A stretch of DNA of 64,000 nt from Liolophura sinensis (taxonomy: Eukaryota; Mollusca; Polyplacophora; Chitonida; Chitonidae), in NCBI RefSeq assembly GCF_032854445.1, contig NC_088301.1, positions 35,267,187-35,331,186 on the forward strand. Reading direction: 5' to 3'. Below, piece by piece: positions 48,000-59,000 of the stretch; the stretch's first letter is position 1, and each line of letters begins with the position of its first letter. The notes beneath the pieces were generated by a model that worked only from the letters and a program-made list of their open reading frames with translations, was not told where the DNA came from and did not search any database. Position numbers and translations under genes: made by a program.

Positions 48000-49150
48000 C
48001 ACAAGAAACAGTGACATAAAGAATCGGCATTTATATTACCATTATCAGTAGAAGTTTTACAAGGAGGAATATATTGACATTTTTTTTCCTGCGTGAAGTG
48101 AGCTTAACGTCAATTATACGGTTATATACCAGAAACTTTAAGCATATAAGTTCAATGACTGGCCGAAAGGATCAAGGGCATCGAAGGACTCATCATATTG
48201 CGGATGACTTAAAGGGTAACTCTAAATTGATTTTTATCCCAAAGAACAATTCCAAGGAAAATCGATATAAGCGTCGATGAATGATCTAATTGTACCGTGC
48301 TTTCTTGGAAATAACAGCTGTAAATGCCACAGTCTTTAGTAAGAGTGGTTCAACTAAAGTGATCCAGAGGTACTACGGAAAACCGGTTCTTAAGTATGGA
48401 TTACCCTGTCCATTGTACTAGTAGTTACAAAGGACGATCTAATAGCTCTAAATCCATATTATGCGCTTTATCCTTCTGGTGCTTTCACAATGACTAACGA
48501 ATTTGAAACTCTGTCCTTGATAAAGTTTATGATTCCATAAAGCTCACTTCACATTAAAGCTTTCCTAACAAAGTACAAAAGTAGTTTCTGGAAATTTGAT
48601 ATCTGTCAAAGACAAACCATTATAGTGGTACTTTCCATAAATACTACTAACATTTTCAGACATGTAATTTACTGTCTATCTGGATAGGTCGTATCCAGAA
48701 AATCGCTACCACATTGCAACATACACAGTCTGGTCACATGAATCTATATCTTATTGTACAGTATTGGTATCTGGTCAACCTGCCATCCTGCATAAGTAGT
48801 TTACTTTAAATGAAAAGATTATAAGAGTAACAGCTATGTGAGAATCGAAAATATCATTGCATAAGATAAGGATGATGTTTACCATGCCAAACAAACTACT
48901 ATCACAAGAGAGATAAAGACTACCAAATTCTTGGAAACTTCTGAGAGTAGGTAATCTGGTGGTGTAACGAGGGTTATCGTCGATGGGCTTGAGCACTTAA
49001 ATGATCTAGATTAGTGAAATGGGTTTGGCCCAAATACTCCAAACAGGAAACAGCTCAGTTGAGTTTTCGCCCGGAAGACTGAAAGTTGAGGCAAACTGAT
49101 TGGACAAAAATAAGGCGTCAACTGAGCCATGGCTTTCTAGATGTGACTGC
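48000..49150. other. No recognisable feature
   Basis: One plus-strand frame (48074-48280) and one minus-strand frame (48775-48996) are open without a known motif. Confidence 0.4.
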
Positions 49151-49151
49151 T

Positions 49152-49312
49152 TTTAATACATAAGTCCAGCAACCTGCGGATGGTCGTGGGTTTCCCCGGG
49201 GTTCTGTCCGGTTTTCTCCTGCCATTATGATGGCCGCCGTCGTACCAGTGAAATATTCTTGAGTACGGCGTAAAACATCAATCAAATAAATCAAATAAAT
49301 TTAATACATAAG
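49152..49312 (+). mobile_element. 5'-truncated AAAT-tailed SINE with target duplication
   Basis: The body 49165-49299 lacks the tRNA head and starts inside the body at CCAGCAACCTGCGGATGGTC. It keeps ATTATGATGGCCGCCGTCG, GAGTACGGCGTAAAACATC and a short AAAT-type tail. Perfect 13 base duplications TTTAATACATAAG lie at 49152-49164 and 49300-49312, so the truncation is original to the insertion. Confidence 0.85.
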
Positions 49313-52030
49313 CTTATCATTTTAAAGCATGACTGAAACTTCAATCGGCCGTATGACATTTACGTTTGATCAGACGGGCTTATTGTTTACCATTTAGCAT
49401 TTAACAGGTGTCATCTGTTGTTTTTAACAAAACATGAACCCAGGTGTGTAAATGGCAAAATCTTTAACCTGACAGTCGAACAGTGATATCCATGGAGTAT
49501 AGCATTCACTTGACAATGCAAGGCCATATTTTATTCCCAACAGGCCATCGGAGGCCATTTGGCGGAGAAATGTCTTCAGGTATGGAACATTTTGCAGCTG
49601 AGTAGTCTGACGATACTGAGGGTATGGTGTTACCCACCATTAGTAAACATCGCAGGTGCAAATGTCATTAACATCATGAGAAAATCAACCTTGAAGAATC
49701 CGAGTAGTTTTAAGTGGAAGCACCATCTGGTGTTGAGAAGATAACAAATAAACCTAAACACCAAAGTGTGGATATATCAGGGAAAAAATCATTACACTGG
49801 ACTATTCTGACCACACCGTCCACGCGACAAACGAATTTTTACGGAGTTTGACTGTAAGAACATTATAAAGACGCACAGCATAGAGAGGAAAAACAGAGCA
49901 GTAGCGGCAGCGCGATAGCTCGCAAATGGTCACACGCAACGGAGGAAATACTGCCTCTTGTCAGTTTATGTCAGTTAGGGCTTTATTTTAACTGCTGATG
50001 TAAATGCTTAAACAGTAGCAAATTACATGTCCCTATCACCACGGCTTAAGCAGAATTAGGTAAAATAAAAAAAATGCAGTGATGTTAATTTCAATTTTTA
50101 GACGCCACTGCATACATTCGTACGTGTTGTTCAATGGTCTATGATATAAAGTACGTGTATACATATATCTTTTGACAAATAGCTACAACACACCTCTCCC
50201 TCAACGTCAGACAATGTACGCTGACAGGTGTATTATGTTGTTGCAATGTCTACACAATAAAACTGATTTAAATGGGTTAGGGTCAGTTGTTTTTGAAAAA
50301 AGACCTACGAACAACTGAATCCCAATCGTCGTCTTGTCCTTGTCGTTGGTCTTGTCCTTTCAAAACTAATATCTGAGTGATGTCTGGAAAGGAAATTTAG
50401 TACATCTACTTCAGAATAAACGGCAGTTTATTCCCCAATAACGCCCAAATTGAAAGGTTGTATACGCCCTCTACTATTACAGTTCTATATTTACATGTAA
50501 ATGGGTATCAGTATAGGAAGTACCGTTACAACATGAACTGAGGTTTAGGTTTCTGGGATCAATGGCTTTCGACTAGTCTGCAAATATGATGGAAAGTTTA
50601 CAGTAGTGAACTATATGTATCATTCAGACTGCAGCGCTAACTGTTTGTCCTGAGTGGAAAGCTACTGAAATTGATATGTTTACCATAGACGTATGAGTGA
50701 TGAAACAATGATATTACTGATAACCTTTTAAACCATATGGTACTGTAAACTGTCGCATACGAATAACAGACATCACAAACAAGGTCAAATTCTGGATAAA
50801 CATTTATTCACAATAGATAACAACAGGTAATTAGTCATTATTTTAATTAGTAATAATGTAAAGTTTGTAAATCCGCCGTATATTTATGTGACAAACTGCG
50901 AGGGGCATTTGGATATGGCTTTTGGCAGCGTAGAACTGAATGAATAGTGGACCACTAGTATATCATCGGGAAAACTAACAATATTGTTTTTCCGTGTTAG
51001 TTATGAAAAACAAAGATCCATTGTCTTGAATATATATTTCAGAGCAGTAACAATACTTTATCTGTGTATAAAGCTATAATATGTGTACAATTAATACCAA
51101 CAAGTGTTTTACGTATTCGTCTATTATATTATATTATATTTTAGCAGTATCTCATTCACATGAACGTATTAGAAGTTTTAAGGGTTCGATGCCCTTTCTA
51201 GCAGCCCATTTTAGTATCTCGTAGCTATAGTGCTTAATCAAACAGCAGAGGTTTTAGCCTATAACGCATATAAAAAATCTATGTTACAGCGTTTATAACT
51301 ACAGACAAATGTAATTATGATTTCGTTATAAATTTACAGTGATATTCGAACTTTATTAATGGAGGGCCTGTTAAAGATTGGCGTATCTATTGAGTCACGG
51401 GAGATAACTCTGAATCTACACACTGCTGCTTTGCTGTCAATGATTTTGTATTTTGTAATAATCAAACTTGGTTTTCTATATCAGACCGTATATATTATGT
51501 ACGACTGCATTCTTATATCTCTTACGTTGTAAGAAAAATTTTGATATTAAAACACGTAATGTAAAATCACAGGACCAGATCAACAGTTTAACAGTGCGAA
51601 ATAAACAATGAAGCATATTTTTGCAGCTTGCATTGTGATGTGCCAGTAAAACATTGTTTTAATTGTGATATAATAACCGAAATTATATTAAGAAAATGCT
51701 ATTCAATTTCGAAAAGTAACCTCCTAAGTTATCAAATACTTGCATTCGTTGACAGTAGCAAATCATGGCACTATGTCCTAACTCCAATAAATATGGTATA
51801 TCATAAGCGACTGTGTTCATATATATAATAATCATAATGAAATAATTACAATTTCTTCTGAATGTCCACAGCATTCAACAGATCAAATTTACACCTTTGA
51901 AGAAAGCACAGTGTCATTAATCCCAATGCTGTTACTGATACACATGCCTGGGCTAACTCTCTTTACAATTATGACGGGAAAACAATCAAAGCCCTTTCCT
52001 GCTGTCTGCAGACATCTAACATGTCATTGT
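49313..52030. other. No recognisable gene
   Basis: AT-rich. A weak relative of the PLE tail (CTTAAGCAGAATTAGG, about 50040-50065) may be present. The frames at 49559-49744, 51628-51828 and 51683-51874 show no family. Confidence 0.4.
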
Positions 52031-52034
52031 GTCA

Positions 52035-52304
52035 TAGTTGTTTCTCTATTTATTTATTTGATTGGTCTTTAACGCCTTGCTCAAGAACTTTCATTTATAC
52101 GACGGCGGCCAGCATTTTGGTGGGGGGAAACCGGCCAGAAACCCACGACCATAAACAGGTTGCTGCCAGACCTTCCCACGTACCACCGGAGAGGAAGCCA
52201 GCATGAGTTCAACTCACATTGACCGCATTGGTTTGAGGCTGCTGGGCCATTGCGCCGTGCTGGATTGCTGATGCCCTCGGCAACGGAGTCCCCTAGTTGT
52301 TTCT
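52035..52304 (-). mobile_element. AAAT-tailed SINE, full-length, with target duplication
   Basis: The body 52046-52293 reads on the plus strand TTTATTTGATTGGTCTTTAA, ACGACGGCGGCCAGCATTTT, CAGACCTTCCCACGTACC, GAGGAAGCCAGCATGAGTTC, up to the reversed tRNA head. TAGTTGTTTCT repeats flank it at 52035-52045 and 52294-52304 (11 bases, perfect). It lies about 0.6 kb downstream of the TRPM stop codon. Confidence 0.85.
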
Positions 52305-52940
52305 TTAGAACAATCAGTTCACACCAGGTATAGAGGTTAATACCTTAAAGCATGTGACGGATGTAACGGAAAAGTAAAACATAGTCGTTGATTCTGTAAT
52401 CACCACACAGGAAGTCATGGCCTATTGTACGCTGGAAAGGTTTTCGAGATCAAAATGATGAATTATGTACACCTTCGTGTAAGGTAACGTTCAAGAAAGG
52501 CGTTCAGGAAATACTCCGCCGTAATTTGTAGATAAAAGAAAGTCTGGTTTCAGAAACTGTTTGAAGCTTTAAATCACATAACTCAACAAAGCAATGTTTT
52601 AACGAACAGGATGAAACTGTCACTCTTCCCAAGTACATTATGGAAGATATGTACATTAAATATTAGTGTATTGGTCACGTACTTCACTCAAGCATAAACC
52701 CTTAACATTGGGTGAACTTAAAACTGTCAAATCCGTCAGGTTGAATAACCTTAAGATAATACGTTTTCACCAAAGGCAATATTATTGTTCTGACGTTTGT
52801 AATATTGAAATGTTCATTACCTTTCTTGTGCAAATATAACACTGCACATTACGTACTCGGCGGGAGTCGCAATTCAGCTGAAAACGGGGAGTATTCCTGT
52901 GCCAATATCTATTTCTATATATATTTGAGGAGTGTCTCCT
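52305..52940. other. Presumed 3' UTR and downstream region of the TRPM gene
   Basis: This lies directly after the TRPM stop on the minus strand. I found no clear AATAAA on the minus strand, so the polyadenylation site is undefined. No other feature is seen. Confidence 0.35.
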
Positions 52941-52942
52941 TT

Positions 52943-53046
52943 TCAACAACGAACTGCTGTGGGTGAACTTAACACTTCCTTGAAATCCATGTCCGCCATA
53001 ACTTTTTCTAAAAGAAGGCGTTTTTGGGCTGCAGGTTTGGCGTAGT
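52943..53046 (-). CDS. TRPM terminal exon
   Basis: A strong acceptor (TTTCTTTTCATTGTAG|) opens an exon whose phase fits the preceding donor. It encodes YAKPAAQKRLLLEKVMADMD and ends with SSPTAVRC and TGA. The leucine-rich charged helix is compatible with a short C-terminal coil. Confidence 0.8.
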
Positions 53047-56000
53047 CTACAATGAAAAGAAAGAAAGCATACTAAAATAAATGTCTGCCTGAGTCTCCAC
53101 TGTGAAATGGAGATAATATATGCTTAAATCCAAGGTCAATTTCACTGTTGATTCGCTTCTGCTGGTGCCTGGACAAGCCTGGACAAACCCAGCTACCCAC
53201 GGCTTCATCAAATTGTCACCTTATAATTAATTGAAAGATGGCAGTTCATAAAAAGACCAATAGACCTTTTGGTCGCACTGTGGTACTACCTTTGCTTTGG
53301 AGTGTAGGCAGAACGTTTTCACCCTCGGGGACTTTTACAAAACAGGTATACGTTTATACCCGGAGCTACGAGCTACCGCTTTAAAGAGAAACTCACAAAG
53401 GTATAATAAAGTTGGGCATAGCTTGACACCAACTTAACTCATATGGTCCCTGTCCATTAACTTCACTGATTACTCAGTTGCACCGTTCGGACTTTTTATT
53501 GCAAAATATTAGTTTAAATACTGTGGATCTCAATAATGAACCAGGCATTCTGAACAGACAACAAAAGGTTGCAAAGGCTACACGCTTCGCTTTGTCTCCA
53601 AGACATAAGTTTGTAAACTTGCTCTCCGGCATTTGTATGAGATCCTACATGTGGTTTATGACCTTACGTCTGTGATACCAGCTAACCGTGGACAGAACCA
53701 ATTTAATACATTCCTTACACTCAATATAATAACTTCTTGAAATCAAATGTTGTCATATATTGCATATGAGATAAAGGAAAAGTGCTCGTTTATTTATTTG
53801 ATGGGTGTTTTACGCCGTACTCAAGAATATTTCACTTGTGCGAAGGCGGCCAGCATTATGGTGGGATGTAGCCAGGCAAAAGCCGGGGTAAACCTACGAC
53901 CATCCCCACGTTGTTGGCAGACCTTCCACATACGGCCGGCGAGGAAGTCAGCATGAGTTCCTGGGTCACTGTGTCGTGCTGGCGTGCTAATACCTCGGCC
54001 AGGGAGGCCCCGCGAAAAGTGCTTGTAAACAACAACAAATTCCTAACTCTGTAAGTGCAACAATTTGTCCCACTAATAAAATTCAATAAAGAGTCGTACC
54101 GCCATTCAAACTTTGATCTTGGAACCTTAGAGTATTGATTCTCCATAAAAACAAAACATACTAGTTCCGCTTGCACAAATAGATTGTAGCTACGATCGAT
54201 TGTAGACTCTACAATTAAGTTTTCAGTTGATTGTAAAACGAGGTTGCGCGGTTTGCACAAAGGATTTCTAGTCAAATTTGACTCGTACATATTAAGGATG
54301 ATTCAGCTGCTAACGACATGTGAAAAAATGCTCGTAACATCCTATTTATACAATTGCATTGCACATATTTGCAAGCCGAGTCAAAAAGTACTAATTGGCA
54401 GTCAATTACTTGTACTTAATATTAATTTTGTGGCGATTCTAAATATTTCCTATAGGGTTGACAAAATTGAAATCCCTTGCACAAGGGGTCCATGGTCAAT
54501 AGCGGTGGCGTATTGAGAAACGCTTACAAATTAACAGACTTACTTGTGTAAGGGGTTTGGTAAAACCACGTCAGCATCCACAAAATATGGAGGTATGTTG
54601 AGAAACATCCAGGGTAGTTAACCATCAGTTCCTCAGGTTCGTCGTACCGTTTGCGCCTGCGCACTATCCACAATACACCAATGTATACCAAAAGTATGAG
54701 TGTCAGTAGAAAGCGTATGATAAACCAGACAATGTTCAGTGGAGGGGGTGGAAGTGGGAGTTGAGCCGACCAACTGATGAGCTTAAAGATTTCAGTTGCC
54801 CAAATGCGTTCTGTCTGTTCCTTTGTTTTCCCGTAGTAATGGCTAAAGTAACATTCAAAACAACATGGTAACCGATATAAGACATTACAAGGCAACATTG
54901 AATTCTTCAACAAACATAATACTTATTTTCATTTTTCAGAAGAAGCTTTCATCAACACGTCCTATTTGCCAACATGGCGGATAATCTCTGATGATACTTT
55001 GGCCTTCAATACCCTTTGGCAAAAATATATTATTACTGTGGACATTTTGACTTTAAGATGGCTACTATATCTACCTTTATATCGAGTTGGTGTCAAATTT
55101 AACAATACACATGAAATGAAGTTTACATATGTCATTTACATATGCAATGCAGTCAGTTATTCAGTTCAAATAACCGATGCTGCCGATCAACGATCACTTT
55201 CACAAAAATCTTGTTTGAGATAGAGAAAAATGTTAAATATACCACTTTCAATTTGAAACAGAAATTTATCAAAACTGATAATTTTCGGTACCTTTGAAAA
55301 CATTTACAACTGTTACTTGACTATAGATTCGGAAAATTGATCACCGTAGACTATTTTCATCACAAAAGTAGCATTTACAGACATTACTTTATTTCTCCAC
55401 TATGGCTTGATAGTCTGCGACGAACGGGTTTCTACTTTTTTGTATCCAACATCCATCGATGTATGCGTTTATAAAATATCAGCTCAAGCATGAACAAATT
55501 TATCTTCTAGAAAGATCATTTTTTTTAATTGGAGAAATCAAGCCGTTAGATAGAGTCTGATTACCAAAGGAAGGGCCTAGATGCCTACCTCACCACTCCT
55601 ATGATATAAGTAAACAGCACGAGATTGGCAAGGAAGACAAACAAAGCAGTAAAAATGGGCGCCATCCAGCCCGTGTAGCAACTCGTCCATTTTCCAGGAT
55701 CCCACATATTGAAATCTTCCTCTAAACATGCGTTGCGGGCAGCGGTTTTCATTTCTGTGGAAAGAAACGTAAAAAGGATTAACCGAGTTTCAAATACCCA
55801 ATAACCAAGTAGGAAAATTGAAGTCAATCCCTGCACCTACATGCTAAGCTAATTAGGCCAAAGAACATCTCGCCACATAGACTGCTTTCCTCGACAACGT
55901 GTGTGGAAATTTTCCGCCGAAGTTATAATTATGCGGTGGAAAAACAGAAATGTACGAGAACAATCGGATATTTTGACAGTGACTGAGTGTGCGCCAATCC

Positions 56001-59000
56001 TTATTATCTTCAAACATTGACGCTTTCAGTTTTGAGATTGCTTTCATTTCGAGTTTATGCACGTAAAAACTTTTCATCTTTCTCAAGAAAGCAAAGACTG
56101 ACGTTTAATTCCGCAAAGACGGAATCAAGATTGGTAAATGTGACTTTCTGCATAAGTCCATGAGTCATAACACTGTTTACGACGCGCTGAAACGCTTTAC
56201 GTTACCCAGAGACACTTTGAGAAAGGCTACCAACAGACTTGATATCGACTGTCACTCACAACTTTTGTCTTAGACTGTCGTCTTATTAACCATCAGTTAA
56301 CCAAAAGGTCAAGCTGTCCAATTAAAACAGAGGATCTGCTGTCATATCCAGTAGAATTGCTGGTGATTTAGAGTTATGTCTGTCTGCATCCTCACTCTTC
56401 ATTGGTCAAATCAACAGCGTTCCATATCACTTGATTGGTTAATGGTTTGGAATTAAGTTTCGCCCACGTGACCTTGACCAGGATAAGCATTTCGCGACGC
56501 TAAAACAAGGTTTGTTGTCGAATACAATAAATGTCATAATAAAGAAACAGGGCTCGGATTTCATTATAGCGTCTGATTTATGTAGCAGTTTCTTTGCGCC
56601 CGTGGTAAGGCCGTCTACCCTTCATCGATCGCAGATATCTGATGTTATTAAGTGCTCTGGGACAAAATAACTCGGCTGTTTTCTTACCCACTACCGCTGC
56701 TGCGGAAATCCTGAAGAGCAATTTTGAAAGAATCATTAAAACCATAGTTCAAAGATGCAAATACATTTGCCATAGGGCAGAAATGAACTTTAGTATTGAC
56801 ATGGTAGGTTATTTCTAAAGCCTAAACTTAGGTTTGTCAAAAATTACTTAAAACAATTTATATATTACTGTTTTTCGCATCTGTAACCCATCAATTAGCC
56901 CGCACAACAAGCAGAAAATGGAAATTTCTGTTACAAATACAGCACACATCAGGTGAAAATGTAAAACCTGGAGTAACAACTGACGTCTGTGATCAGTCAC
57001 AGAGTTCATATTTGGCGTTTGCCCACTTGTGCAGTGTACCTGTCAGTACTTGTCAGAGAGGAAATGTCAGTATACACACTGATCTGAAATGTCCTGTTAT
57101 CACAAATAAGAATGGTGCATGCACATGCAATTCGTGGCATCTCGATAAGTTGTAGTATTTCATGCAAGTCGTTGGGAACAGGATCCCATGGAGTGTGATG
57201 GGATGTACTCTTCGAAAGGTATTATCGTCTATGCTCTAAGAGCTTTTCGTGAGAGGTTGAGAGATAAACATATACAAACCGTAATGCATGTCCTCCAGCT
57301 GCATTGCTCCAAAGATATGCCAAAATGGTCGAAAAAAGATCATGTACGTATTTCGCTCAGGAGATTGGCTGTGGGCGTGAAATGGCTGGATCACGGATAT
57401 GTAAGCCACTCCAAACCCAACAGCCACTAACAGAAGGATGAAAAACAACGGAATCAGTTTTCTGGCCTGAAATTAGGAAAGATAGAAAGTAAACACTTAC
57501 TTTTTCCAGTGCAATTTAATATACTGTGTTGTTCCAATGGATCACTTGATGAGTACTTCTGTTACAACGAAAATTTGAAGAAGAAAACAGACGTATTTGC
57601 AACCCCTTATTTATCTACAGAGAACTTTTACAGCACTCTGATCATGTCTGATGTGTATGAGTGGAAATGATCTAACTTGAGTTTTTCTTGCTTGAACTTG
57701 CCATGGCGTAAAGATTTAATATTTTTTGTGGAACATGTATTCGTAAGATGGCGTTTCAAATACAAATTCCACTTTCACATTTACTGGTGTACAAAAGTAA
57801 TCACTCACTATGAGATAAATACGTATTGAATTTGTAGCAACAGTTTTCCAAAGAACACAAAATCGCATCAGCTTTCCATATGCCAAGAGGATAGCGCTTG
57901 CGTAGAAAGCTCTTGTTAGTCCACTTCCTGCGGATGTTAGATGATGGAACGTGAAACCCAACAAGAACAGGATGTAGATCCCCAGGTCCAGGAAGTGCCA
58001 CTCATCAGATAACCAGTTTTGGAGGGTATGAAGGGCTCGAGAATCACACAGGACTGACGTTCTTTCCGGTAAGTTCCAGTTGGTGGATTGAAGAATAATT
58101 TTAACGCTCTTGCTAGGGACCCCGCCGAAGGCGTTCGGACTTGAAGAACTCAGCATCTATTAGCACAATAAACAAAAGATCTCCTTTAGGTATTGCCGTC
58201 GCAGTTATGTAGAATTCATACTCATTTCAAACGTATCTTCGTCATTTTTGCAAGCAATACTATTAAAAGGTTAATAATTAAATTAACACTAGCGATGCTC
58301 TCTTGAAATTCTGTTATTTTTTGTAAACAATGTGTTAAGACAGGTGGTGTTGTCAGGTGTATGTTTTTTGAGAATCATGGCATTTTTCTCCATGCTCCTT
58401 CTGGTTTCAATCGGAAATAAAGAGAAAAATGAATCATTCAACATCGGTGCGTTTTTCATATTTCTTGTAGTATCGTGCTTCTTTTCTTCATTCTAGCAGT
58501 TATAACATGAAGAAGTGTGGCGGGGTGTGGATAAGTGCAACAGTTAAGACGCTAGTCTTTCAATCGCTAGAGCATACGAAGTCCTTTCCCGACCTCGAAA
58601 AGAGAACCTGACATTCATTCCACCGCTTTCACTGTGGTGGCAATAAACGACTGATGATGCTCATATCGCCATGAAGGTGGTCTGCAAAGTACAAATGCCA
58701 TCGAAAGAAGACCACGTCACAACTGACTCATCCACAGCTGTAAGAGCCATTCGGCGCGTTTGGAGTGTAAGAAATGTTAGAATGTTGAAACAAAAAAAGA
58801 TGTGCACCATTAAACAGGCTATTGACAACGTGTTTGAAAGTCTGAATTTCATCTATTGTTACCATAATGATCCAAAGTAATTAATGTGAAAAAGAAGACT
58901 TTTTACATATTTAAAAGAGCAGCTGAGACGAGCAACGGATATTCTGATGCTCTACATGTGTTACTGTTCAAATGGAAACATTTGTATTAATTTCGACTGC

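Noticed and set aside
53856-54290. 144-codon minus-strand open frame
   Set aside because: Its second half is SINE sequence and the rest lies in the last TRPM intron. No domain is visible.
57188-57430. Plus-strand 80-codon open frame
   Set aside because: Antisense of the TRPM S5-pore exon, which has splice sites and family motifs.
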